Of a DNA stretch of 23,859 nucleotides, positions 6,755 to 13,695 are shown in pieces. The number at the start of each line of letters is the position of its first letter. The first letter of the stretch is position 1. The notes under the pieces were generated by a model. It made no database searches. It saw nothing but the letters and a program-made list of their open reading frames with translations, and was not told where the DNA came from. The translations under genes and the position numbers were made by a program. The stretch comes from Candidatus Poseidoniales archaeon (lineage in GTDB: Archaea; Thermoplasmatota; Poseidoniia; Poseidoniales; Poseidoniaceae), in the NCBI GenBank assembly GCA_003602535.1, contig QQSA01000007.1:1-23859 (forward strand), in the 5' to 3' direction.

Positions 6755-8236
6755 ATGTCTATAGAATCGAATCTAGCCGATGAAAAAGGCGAAGGTGATA
6801 CATTTTTTGGTAAGTTACTCAAACCAGGGAATGATTTGCTCGGGTATATCTTAATCATCACATCGTTTGTTATTTGGGCAGAAGGTAACAACCTAAGGTC
6901 ATTGAATATAATCGCAGTAATTATAGTAATTTTTTGGCTATTTGTTAATCTACTGACAAAGACCAGATTGTTCATCAAAAAAGAAAAAGATCCTAGCAAT
7001 CCAAGTCGAAAAAGAAAATTGAAAATACTTTCTTTGATGCTGGTAATTATAGTGGCTTTGTTGATTTTATCCACTGCTACCGTACTGAATTTTGCTGAAG
7101 ATTTCGGAGCGGATCCAACTTCTCATGATTCACCTAATTTTAATGATGAAAGATTCGAGAATTCAGAACCTACGGACCTTTCTTCCGAAGAAGTATCATC
7201 TTGGGATTTGCTAGCAGATTACATGGTTAGTGATGATTGTCGATCTCCAAATGAAGAGTTACCTTCTGAGAAATTTAAAATTATCAATTTGGATGAAGGT
7301 GAGATCAGTGTTACGTGGTTTGGTCATTCCACTATTTTGATGCGATCAAATAATATCACTATAATCACAGATCCAGTTTTTGGTGATGCAGGAGCAGGTC
7401 CGCTGTCACTCGGACCTAGTCCTTTCCCTTACGAGAATTCATACAGCTTAGATGATTTACCGGAAATCGATTATGTGTTTATTTCACACGACCATTACGA
7501 CCATCTCGATATGAATACTGTCAAGGAATTGAAAGATTCTGAGTTCCTTGTTCCATTAGGAATCAAAAATCATTTGTTGGAATGGGGTATTGATGATGCT
7601 AACATTCAGGAATTAGATTGGTATGATGAGGCGAATCTATCATCTGAACTTCAGGTAGCTTTCACTCCAGCACGTCATTTCAGCGGTAGAGGTTTAGGTG
7701 ATTCACATAGCACTTTGTGGGGTTCATGGGTCTTCGATTTCCATGACAAGAGCATATATTTCAGCGGAGATACAGGCTACATGGATGAGTTTACAACCAT
7801 TAGTGAAATGTACGGTCCATTCGATATCGCCTTCCTAGATTCGGGTCAATATAACGTGGCTTGGCAACAAGTTCACATGTTGCCAGAGGAAGTTATACAA
7901 GCAGGAATTGATCTAAATGCATCAGTCATATTGCCGATCCATATTTCAAAGTATGAATTAGCTTTACACCATTGGTTTGAACCAATGGAGTTAGTTTCTA
8001 CACTTGGAGAGGAAAGAAATCAATCGGTTGCAACTCCTATGTTAGGAAGTAGTTTCATTATTGGTGATGAGATTCCAAATGATACTTGGTGGAGAGGGGT
8101 TTCTGAATGTACACAACCATTCTTGGATGAATATCCTATTCTAGAATATGTCCTGATTTACTCAGGTTTTGTAGGTGTTATGTGGATTGTGATTCCACGA
8201 TTTAAGAAGACAGATAATCTGGCCGAAGAAGAATGA
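6755..8236 (+). CDS. Membrane-anchored metallo-beta-lactamase-fold hydrolase, NAPE-PLD-like
   Basis: This 493-residue protein combines an MBL-fold hydrolase with membrane anchors. Hydrophobic segments lie at about 27-43, 49-67 and 88-111, an acidic linker follows (114-160), and a last TM segment is at 462-480. The catalytic domain (about 178-445) shows TWFGHST (187-193), TDPVFG (205-210), the metal motif SHDHYDHLD with H245/H247/D249/H250, TPARHFSGRG with H308, LWGSW (321-325), FSGDTGY with D339, and H396. These follow N-acylphosphatidylethanolamine-hydrolysing phospholipase D (NAPE-PLD) and its bacterial relatives closely, including the GPFD and PEE motifs. Phospholipid-like substrates are suggested, but archaeal lipids usually lack acyl ester PE, so the substrate is open. 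It lies 39 nt after the thiolase gene. Confidence 0.82.
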   Translation: MSIESNLADEKGEGDTFFGKLLKPGNDLLGYILIITSFVIWAEGNNLRSLNIIAVIIVIFWLFVNLLTKTRLFIKKEKDPSNPSRKRKLKILSLMLVIIVALLILSTATVLNFAEDFGADPTSHDSPNFNDERFENSEPTDLSSEEVSSWDLLADYMVSDDCRSPNEELPSEKFKIINLDEGEISVTWFGHSTILMRSNNITIITDPVFGDAGAGPLSLGPSPFPYENSYSLDDLPEIDYVFISHDHYDHLDMNTVKELKDSEFLVPLGIKNHLLEWGIDDANIQELDWYDEANLSSELQVAFTPARHFSGRGLGDSHSTLWGSWVFDFHDKSIYFSGDTGYMDEFTTISEMYGPFDIAFLDSGQYNVAWQQVHMLPEEVIQAGIDLNASVILPIHISKYELALHHWFEPMELVSTLGEERNQSVATPMLGSSFIIGDEIPNDTWWRGVSECTQPFLDEYPILEYVLIYSGFVGVMWIVIPRFKKTDNLAEEE

Positions 8237-8295
8237 TTGTCACAAATTTTGCCAAAATAAACCATATTGCTTACAAGATAATCAGTCGGTTGTAA
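8237..8295. other. Convergent intergenic spacer between NAPE-PLD-like and SDR genes
   Basis: Fifty-nine AT-rich bases separate two stop codons. A short palindromic stretch, ATTTT-GCC-AAAAT (8246-8258), carries T and A runs on both strands and could serve as a weak shared termination zone. No gene is visible. Confidence 0.3.
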
Positions 8296-8964
8296 TTACC
8301 ATTCGATTGTTGAACCATCAAATTCGACATATCGTCCACTCATCGACAAATTTTGCTCTTCGATTCTTTCCATAATTCCTCTAACACTTTCAGTAGTTGA
8401 TAAAGGCGCATTTGGCCCTCCCATGTCGGTTTCAACCCATCCTGGGTGCATAATTAGAAGAGAGATGCCCAATGTATCAAGTTCGTTCTTCATTGCGATT
8501 GAAAACATATTGAGTGCAGTTTTTGAAGCTCTGTAAGCATATGATCGTCCACTGCGACAATCACTTATTGATCCCATCAAACTACTCATCATCACAATCT
8601 TGGAGCCTTCAGTCAATTTAGTAAGAGCCTGCTGAGTTACCAATACCGGTGAAACAGAATTGATGTTCAGTACTTCAAGTGCGTGTTCAACATCAATTTC
8701 AGAAATCGATTGCCAGCGACCATCTGCAACACCTGCATTATTGATTAACAAATCTATGGATTCAATTGAATCGATTACTTTCTTGATTTGTTCTTTATTT
8801 CTAACATCCATTTTGTGTATGCTAAGACCTGGATTGTTTATTGCTTCTAGGCCACCTTTACTTGTTCTAAATGTAGCGTGTACATTGAATCCGGAATCAA
8901 GTAACTGCTTGGTTAATTCAAGTCCAATTCCTCTATTTGCCCCGGTAACTAAAGCATTCTTCAT
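8296..8964 (-). CDS. Short-chain dehydrogenase/reductase (SDR), C-factor-like
   Basis: This cytoplasmic NAD(P)-dependent oxidoreductase (222 aa) has the classical SDR plan: TGANRGIG at residues 7-14 for the cofactor, NNAG at 75-78, the catalytic Ser in MMSS at 125-128, and Y144-x3-K148. HPGWVETDMGG (173-183) after the active site matches the C-factor/sniffer-like subgroup. The substrate is unknown. ATG 8964 places the Rossmann motif at its usual position; an upstream ATG at 8982 adds six residues. It follows the TraB-family gene by 38 nt and is last in the folP-DHH-TraB-SDR block. Confidence 0.88.
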   Translation of the reverse strand: MKNALVTGANRGIGLELTKQLLDSGFNVHATFRTSKGGLEAINNPGLSIHKMDVRNKEQIKKVIDSIESIDLLINNAGVADGRWQSISEIDVEHALEVLNINSVSPVLVTQQALTKLTEGSKIVMMSSLMGSISDCRSGRSYAYRASKTALNMFSIAMKNELDTLGISLLIMHPGWVETDMGGPNAPLSTTESVRGIMERIEEQNLSMSGRYVEFDGSTIEW

Positions 8965-9002
8965 GACTACGACTAATGACATTCCCAAATAAGGATTGAG
9001 GC

Positions 9003-10157
9003 CTAAAGTCCTGCAGCAATTAATCCCATTGAAATCCATGCACCTGCCATTGAACCAAGATTTGTTAATGCTGTAACAAGAAGAACTCTACCTGCTCGAT
9101 TTGTCCAGAACAATTTAGCTGAATCCAATTTCAAAAATTCTGCGAGGTCTTCTCCAGTTGGTTCCTTGACTTTCATTTGTGCATATCCTGCAAACCAGCC
9201 AGCTGCTAATGCAGGGTTTAATGAGGTGATTGGAGATGCAAGAGCTGCAACTAAAATTGCTATTGGGTGACCTCCTGCGAGCATACAGAATAATGCTGCT
9301 CCGATGAAATTACCAGCAAACCAATAGATTCCATTTTCTTTTATTGAATCTATATCTCCATTGTATGCAAACCATCCTAGCATTCCCAAAAGGACTAGTG
9401 GTATGGCATAAGAAATAGTTTTGAGTACTCTTCCACCCTTTGGCACAACAGACAAATTAGCAATTCTGCCTTCATCTTCTTGTATGCCTTCGGAAAGATA
9501 TTTTGAAACACCATCAAGATGACCTGCTCCTAAAACTGCGAGCACTTTGCCTTTATTCCTGACACTTGTTATTTTGCGAGCTATGTATTCATCTCTTTCA
9601 TCGATCAAAACCTCACCTGCCCCAGGTGACACCTCTCTGAGTTCTTCCATTAGCGATGTAAGTAGGTCCTTATCTGCAAGCATCTCTTCCAATTCTAATT
9701 CTTCATCAGAATCATCTTCTGCCATTAATGCCCACATCAATCCCATTTTTTCTTTGAGACCCATTCTGTTCCAGGCCCTTCTAAGGGTAGTTTGAATATC
9801 TCTGTCGACGAGAGCTACTTCGAGTCCAAATTCTTCAGCTACATTGACTGCAGCCAATAATTCAGCACCGGGTTGTTGTCCTTCATCCATCCCCATTTTT
9901 CTCTGTTCTGCAGCTAGCAAAGATTGTAGAAGTACCATTGGAGCTTTGCCTTCTTTGATTACTTTCAGAAGACCTTCTTTGTCTAATCTACGATCTTGAG
10001 TAAGTGCATCATATCTGCTCTTACATAGTTCAACAGCGACAATGTCAGGGTTCCATTCGTTGATATTTTCTTTTACAGCTTCTACAGATGCGGTTGCTAC
10101 ATGTGCTGTCCCCAACAACCGTAGATTTTCATCAACATCAATAATTGGTGCACTCAT
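9003..10157 (-). CDS. TraB-family membrane protein
   Basis: This 384-residue protein has an N-terminal TraB/PrgY domain (about 10-235) and a C-terminal membrane region. Superfamily motifs are GTAHV at 16-20, VELCKSRYD at 42-50, DERDEYIARKI at 186-196 and GAGHLDGV at 210-217. These conserved His/Glu/Arg positions are shared with the Tiki/EreA-like group, which includes metal-dependent hydrolases. Hydrophobic segments occur at about 246-264, 278-295, 298-326 and 356-384. An acidic loop (147-164) interrupts the domain. TraB of enterococci shuts down pheromone; the archaeal role is unknown. The frame opens at GTG 10166, but ATG 10157 has a near-perfect Shine-Dalgarno (GAGGTGA) five bases upstream, overlapping the DHH stop, so I chose it. 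Confidence 0.85.
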   Translation of the reverse strand: MSAPIIDVDENLRLLGTAHVATASVEAVKENINEWNPDIVAVELCKSRYDALTQDRRLDKEGLLKVIKEGKAPMVLLQSLLAAEQRKMGMDEGQQPGAELLAAVNVAEEFGLEVALVDRDIQTTLRRAWNRMGLKEKMGLMWALMAEDDSDEELELEEMLADKDLLTSLMEELREVSPGAGEVLIDERDEYIARKITSVRNKGKVLAVLGAGHLDGVSKYLSEGIQEDEGRIANLSVVPKGGRVLKTISYAIPLVLLGMLGWFAYNGDIDSIKENGIYWFAGNFIGAALFCMLAGGHPIAILVAALASPITSLNPALAAGWFAGYAQMKVKEPTGEDLAEFLKLDSAKLFWTNRAGRVLLVTALTNLGSMAGAWISMGLIAAGL

Positions 10158-10162
10158 GCCTT

Positions 10163-10169
10163 TCACCTC
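10163..10169 (-). promoter_or_regulatory. Shine-Dalgarno of the TraB-family gene
   Basis: The minus strand reads GAGGTGA, seven bases complementary to the archaeal 16S rRNA 3' end. It overlaps the TGA stop of the DHH gene and lies five nucleotides before ATG 10157. This decides the start over the GTG at 10166 and implies translational coupling. Confidence 0.7.
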
Positions 10170-11511
10170 AAAATATAGATTTCAGAATCGATGTGATTTT
10201 GTTCATTGCTTCTTCAGGTTTTTCACTATCAATTTCATCGAAAGGAATCTGTCCACCTGCTAACGATTTGTGTCCGCCTGCTCGTCCTTTTTCAAATGTT
10301 TGAGACAAAATACGACCAATGTGTATGGAATCATTGCTTGATCGTGCTGAAAGAATTACTTTCCCCATTCTGATTCCATAAGCGATTACAACATCAACAT
10401 CTTCGGTTGGCAAGAGGAAATCCGCAACTTGGGATAGAGCATCTCTGTCAGTCATTTGTGATATTGGAGCTAACATTAATCCATTCTCCAATGTAGCATC
10501 TGTTAATGCTTGACGGAAAATTGACAGAACTTCTTGTGAACGAGGAGGACTTTCAAATGATCTCATCAAATCCCAATCTATCCAAGCCCCAAGCCAAGAT
10601 AATGCTCGTAAATCAACAGCATTGAATGATCTTGTGAAACCTAACGTGTCAGTTCTTATTCCAAAGGCAAGTGCAGTGGCGACTTCTCTATTTAGTTCGG
10701 TTTCTGAATTCATCAGTATTGATGCGATTAGTGATGAAGTTGCAGCGAATTCTGAACGCACAAGTATTACGTCTCCTGCAGGGCGACTCTCGCTGGTATG
10801 ATGGTCGATTACGATATGAGGGACGCAGGATTCTGGAAGAATGTTATTGGCACCAGGGTGGCTGAAATCAACACAGATTACCAAGTCTGATTCTTTCAAT
10901 AAATCTTCAACTTCCCAGTCAAGAATCAATCTCCTTACGTCCAATTCTAGTAGTCTAACCATTGCCTGGTTTTGTTGATGCTCAATTATTCCTCCATGAA
11001 TAATTGTAGCCTCATGTCCAATAGATTCGCATAAGTGTTTCATTGCCATAGCACTAGCTAAAGCATCAGGGTCTGGGTTGTCATGACAAACGATTAGTGC
11101 TTTGGCATTATTTTCATCATTTAATCTTCTGAGTACTTCGCCTGCACCTTGTTTTCTATCAATTGAACGAAGTCGTTCTTGGATTGCAGATGTAGTCAAA
11201 TCTTCAATTGATATTCTTTCAGCACCTTCTATGTCCAATGTCGAAAGAATAGGAGTCTGAGGCCAGTGATTCTTTAACTCCTGAATCGGGTCATCATCGC
11301 AAATGATTTCTTCAAGTAACAAAATAGCAGTTGGAGTAACTTCTGGCAAAGGCATTTCATGTAACTCCATTTCTGTTGGTAGAGCTACTATCTCAGCACC
11401 AGGCATTCCTGCCATCTGTTCTGCTAGTCCAATTATTCTCACCCTTGAACGAGCGCCTATCCATTCAGCAAGTCGTATTGCAATTGGATCTGAACCGAAT
11501 ATAAGAAACAA
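10168..11511 (-). CDS. DHH/DHHA1 phosphoesterase with an N-terminal TrkA-N-like domain
   Basis: This 447-residue cytoplasmic protein joins a Rossmann-like N-domain to a DHH-family phosphoesterase. Residues 1-110 begin FLIFGSDPIAIRLAEWI, the pattern of a TrkA-N/RCK nucleotide-binding fold. The DHH core has H143 and D144/D147/D149 in CHDNPDPDA, D215 in VDFSHPG, the DHH triad D236-H237-H238, and D288 in RTDT, which together make the two-metal site. The DHHA1 substrate motif GGHKSLAGG is at 412-420. DHH-DHHA1 enzymes include NrnA oligoribonucleases and GdpP-like cyclic-di-AMP phosphodiesterases; it lacks the larger RecJ architecture. Translation starts at TTG 11511, supported by GGAGGAG five bases upstream and overlapping the folP end. 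Enzyme class is sure; substrate is not. Confidence 0.88.
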   Translation of the reverse strand: MFLIFGSDPIAIRLAEWIGARSRVRIIGLAEQMAGMPGAEIVALPTEMELHEMPLPEVTPTAILLLEEIICDDDPIQELKNHWPQTPILSTLDIEGAERISIEDLTTSAIQERLRSIDRKQGAGEVLRRLNDENNAKALIVCHDNPDPDALASAMAMKHLCESIGHEATIIHGGIIEHQQNQAMVRLLELDVRRLILDWEVEDLLKESDLVICVDFSHPGANNILPESCVPHIVIDHHTSESRPAGDVILVRSEFAATSSLIASILMNSETELNREVATALAFGIRTDTLGFTRSFNAVDLRALSWLGAWIDWDLMRSFESPPRSQEVLSIFRQALTDATLENGLMLAPISQMTDRDALSQVADFLLPTEDVDVVIAYGIRMGKVILSARSSNDSIHIGRILSQTFEKGRAGGHKSLAGGQIPFDEIDSEKPEEAMNKITSILKSIF

Positions 11512-11513
11512 AT

Positions 11514-12308
11514 TTACTCCTCCAATTTTTCTAATACTGCGAATAGATCATTGTGTTCTCTAACATCATGTACTCTGATAATATCTATTCCTTCATAGAA
11601 TGCCTTTGCAGCAACTGCAAGGCTTCCTGCTAAACGGTTTTCAGTATCTGGTTGATTACAAATTTGTCCGATCATAGACTTTCTAGAAACACCCCACAAT
11701 ATCGAGTATGGTTCGAGTTCAGAACTCGATTTTAGCAATGTTAAGTTGTGTTCTAATGTCTTTCCAAATCCTATTCCTGGGTCTAGAAATATCTTTTCAA
11801 TCGGATGACCTTTTTCAACTAAATTGCTAGCTTTGTCGATTAGCATTTGATTAACTTCACTTGCAACATCAGCATATTCTGGATTATTTTGCATGTTACC
11901 TGGTTCTCCAAGCATATGCATTATGCAAACATGACATTCTGACTGAATTACAAGTTCTTGCATAGCAGGATCTCTTAATCCGCTGACATCGTTTATCATC
12001 GTTGCACCAGACTCCAATGCAAGTTTAGCAACCTCGTAGTTACGGGTGTCAATAGAGACTTTACAGTATTTAGAAACCTCTTTGACCAATGGTATAACTC
12101 TTTCAATCTCTTCTTCTATAGAGATTGATTTTGCTCCGGGCCGGGTTGACTCTCCCCCAATATCGATCCAATCAGCACCATCTTCAATCATTTTCATGGC
12201 CCTTAGAAAATCACCTTTTCTTGATGAAACATGGAATGAATCAGGTGTGGCGTTGATTATGCCCATAACTTGGGGGCGGCGCCAACTCCTCTCCTCCAAG
12301 ACTGCCAT
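11514..12308 (-). CDS. folP: Dihydropteroate synthase
   Basis: This enzyme (264 aa) condenses 6-hydroxymethyl-dihydropterin diphosphate with p-aminobenzoate to dihydropteroate in folate synthesis. Every DHPS landmark is visible: MGIINATPDSF (15-25), DIGGESTRPGA (49-59), SIDTRNYEVA (85-94), MINDVSG (104-110), IMHMLGEPGNMQ (129-140), LDPGIGFGKTLEHN (175-188), GVSRKSMIG (206-214), RLAGSLA (225-231) and IIRVHDVRE (243-251). The loop after DSF is HVSSRKG instead of the usual SDGG. The frame is open to 12518, but upstream codons overlap the divergent gene. ATG 12308 lies about 27 nt from a TATA-like element and gives the normal length; ATG 12365 is a weaker alternative. It leads the folP-DHH-TraB-SDR block, with two bases to the DHH start. 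Confidence 0.93.
   Translation of the reverse strand: MAVLEERSWRRPQVMGIINATPDSFHVSSRKGDFLRAMKMIEDGADWIDIGGESTRPGAKSISIEEEIERVIPLVKEVSKYCKVSIDTRNYEVAKLALESGATMINDVSGLRDPAMQELVIQSECHVCIMHMLGEPGNMQNNPEYADVASEVNQMLIDKASNLVEKGHPIEKIFLDPGIGFGKTLEHNLTLLKSSSELEPYSILWGVSRKSMIGQICNQPDTENRLAGSLAVAAKAFYEGIDIIRVHDVREHNDLFAVLEKLEE
11517..11523 (-). promoter_or_regulatory. Shine-Dalgarno supporting the TTG start of the DHH gene
   Basis: GGAGGAG on the minus strand covers the last codons of folP and ends five nucleotides before the TTG at 11511. It supports a non-ATG start and coupled translation of the two genes. Confidence 0.7.
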
Positions 12309-12317
12309 GTTAGAACC

Positions 12318-12332
12318 CCTGCCAGTGGCAGG
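12318..12332. repeat. Inverted repeat in the folP / membrane-protein divergent promoter
   Basis: CCTGCC-AGT-GGCAGG is a perfect GC-rich inverted repeat with six-base arms, directly next to the TATA-like element at 12333-12340. It sits between two divergent start codons 55 bp apart. This is a good place for a repressor or activator operator controlling both directions. Confidence 0.5.
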
Positions 12333-12340
12333 TTTTATGA
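12333..12340. promoter_or_regulatory. Shared bidirectional TATA-like element
   Basis: TTTTATGA read on the plus strand (TCATAAAA on minus) lies about 29 nt before ATG 12364 on the plus strand and about 27 nt before ATG 12308 on the minus strand. Both distances are right for leaderless archaeal transcripts, so a single A/T core may serve both genes. Confidence 0.45.
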
Positions 12341-12363
12341 CATGTGGGATAACAGGTGTCCCC

Positions 12364-13002
12364 ATGTCTGAACAGGAGGGAGTGATTGAAGAAGTTTCAA
12401 ACGAACTCGTATCAGACGAAATACCATTGCCTAATGAGGAGCAATTGGAGTTGGCAGAACGGATAATCATGCGCTTGAACCCCCCTTCTCGTACAGCGAT
12501 TTCCAAAATGATCCACACTAAAGCAAAGACCGTAGGAGGTATCTTTGCTGGTTATGCAGTATTCTGGTGGCTAACAGTTCTTCAAGTTGATAATGATAGT
12601 TCATACTCATCAATCTTCTTCGGCCCAGGATTCGTTACAATCACAATACTGGCACCATGTTTGATATTCATGGGTTCATTACTTTCTGATTTTAGTCGAG
12701 AATTAGGCCAGTTATTTCCAGGCTTAGTTAGCGGCATTATGTTTGTATTAGCCGTACTTTACACATTCGAGCCAGCAATTCGAGGAATAATGGATGATCT
12801 TTCAACCAATGACTCTATCTGGATGACTTTCCGTTTGGCAGTACTTTGTACAACAGTATGGTGGGCTGCGAAATTGTTGATCGATGCTTGGCTTCTTGGT
12901 TGGGTGAAAGCATTAATGGAATCTTATCCTGATCTTGATTTCTCTGGGCCAAACGGAGAATCGAACTTCTCAGAAGAAGTCGAGTATGCTACCGAGGATT
13001 GA
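12364..13002 (+). CDS. Four-TM membrane protein of unknown function
   Basis: I do not recognise the family. The 212-residue protein has an acidic N-terminal tail (1-30), a short amphipathic basic stretch (31-56), and hydrophobic segments at about 57-74, 86-106, 117-136 and 155-180, with a Trp-rich last segment (WW at 166-167). The C-terminal tail is again acidic. No catalytic motif is visible. Start ATG 12364 is chosen because the open frame upstream (from 12046) runs antisense to folP, and this ATG sits the right distance from the shared TATA-like element. trm56 begins 25 nt after its stop, so the two are probably co-transcribed. Confidence 0.75.
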   Translation: MSEQEGVIEEVSNELVSDEIPLPNEEQLELAERIIMRLNPPSRTAISKMIHTKAKTVGGIFAGYAVFWWLTVLQVDNDSSYSSIFFGPGFVTITILAPCLIFMGSLLSDFSRELGQLFPGLVSGIMFVLAVLYTFEPAIRGIMDDLSTNDSIWMTFRLAVLCTTVWWAAKLLIDAWLLGWVKALMESYPDLDFSGPNGESNFSEEVEYATED

Positions 13003-13027
13003 AACGGTAAACCACTTCGCCTACATT

Positions 13028-13570
13028 ATGAGTGAGCGATTAAATGTGTTGCGATTGGGCTATCGCAAAGGTCGTGACCCTCGCATTACAACCCATCTGG
13101 CTTTAGTTGCAAGGGCATTAGGAGCTGATGGCTTCCTACTTGCTGGAGATGAGGATAAAGAAATGTTTGACAATCTAAATTCCGTCAGCGACCGATTCGG
13201 TGGTAATTTAGATACTCAGCATGTAAGTGGCTTGGGGCATCTAAAAAAGCATTTAGAAAATGGAGGGGTTGCAGTTCATCTTACCATGTATGGTGAGCCA
13301 TTCAGAAAAGCGATTCCAAAGATACGTCGAGATAAACCAGTATTGATCGTAGTTGGAGGGGCTAAAGTACCAGGCGATGTTTACAAATTATGTCAACACA
13401 ATGTTGCAGTTGGTAATCAACCGCATTCAGAAGTAGCAGCATTAGCACTTTTCATGGATGCATGGTTTGGTGAATCTGGAAGCGAAAGAACCTTCGAAGA
13501 TGCTCGGCTAGTTATCGAGGGAGTTAACCGTGGAAAGTTAGTTCATGACAAGGATGATGAAAAACAGTAA
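13028..13570 (+). CDS. trm56: tRNA (cytidine(56)-2'-O)-methyltransferase
   Basis: This archaeal SPOUT-family enzyme (180 aa) methylates the ribose of C56 in the T-loop of tRNA using SAM. The family start VLRLGYRKGRDPRITTHLAL (7-26) is clear, followed by ARALGADG (28-35), HLTMYG (84-89), the SAM-site region VVGGAKVPGDVY (108-119), and the knotted segment NVAVGNQPHSEVAALALF (125-142). Length is normal for the family. ATG 13028 is chosen over an upstream in-frame ATG at 12935 that overlaps the membrane-protein gene. Trm56 is found essentially only in archaea, so this gene supports the archaeal assignment. Confidence 0.93.
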   Translation: MSERLNVLRLGYRKGRDPRITTHLALVARALGADGFLLAGDEDKEMFDNLNSVSDRFGGNLDTQHVSGLGHLKKHLENGGVAVHLTMYGEPFRKAIPKIRRDKPVLIVVGGAKVPGDVYKLCQHNVAVGNQPHSEVAALALFMDAWFGESGSERTFEDARLVIEGVNRGKLVHDKDDEKQ

Positions 13571-13695
13571 GTTTACGGCTGCTTACTTACTCCCAATGCG
13601 TCATTCCAATACAAAGCCTCGTGTTTATACGTATTTGCTTTAGTGCATCGAAGTCGTTGCCAATGATTATGACCCCTATTCTATGAGCATTTCTG
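13571..13695 (+). promoter_or_regulatory. carAB promoter and leader region
   Basis: This 125-bp gap precedes carA. TTTATACGTAT at 13624-13634 is a plausible TATA box; a start about 25 nt downstream would leave a leader of about 40 nt. Within the leader a seven-codon reading frame (MIMTPIL, 13663-13686) ends nine bases before the carA ATG. No Shine-Dalgarno precedes carA. No strong hairpin or RNA gene is evident. Confidence 0.35.

Noticed and set aside
10168..11511. RecJ single-strand exonuclease
   Set aside because: The core is the shorter DHH-DHHA1 form with GGHKSLAGG and a TrkA-N-like N-domain, lacking RecJ-specific extra domains.
12046..12363. Long plus-strand extension of the membrane-protein frame
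   Set aside because: It lies wholly antisense to conserved DHPS motifs, and ATG 12364 fits the shared promoter.
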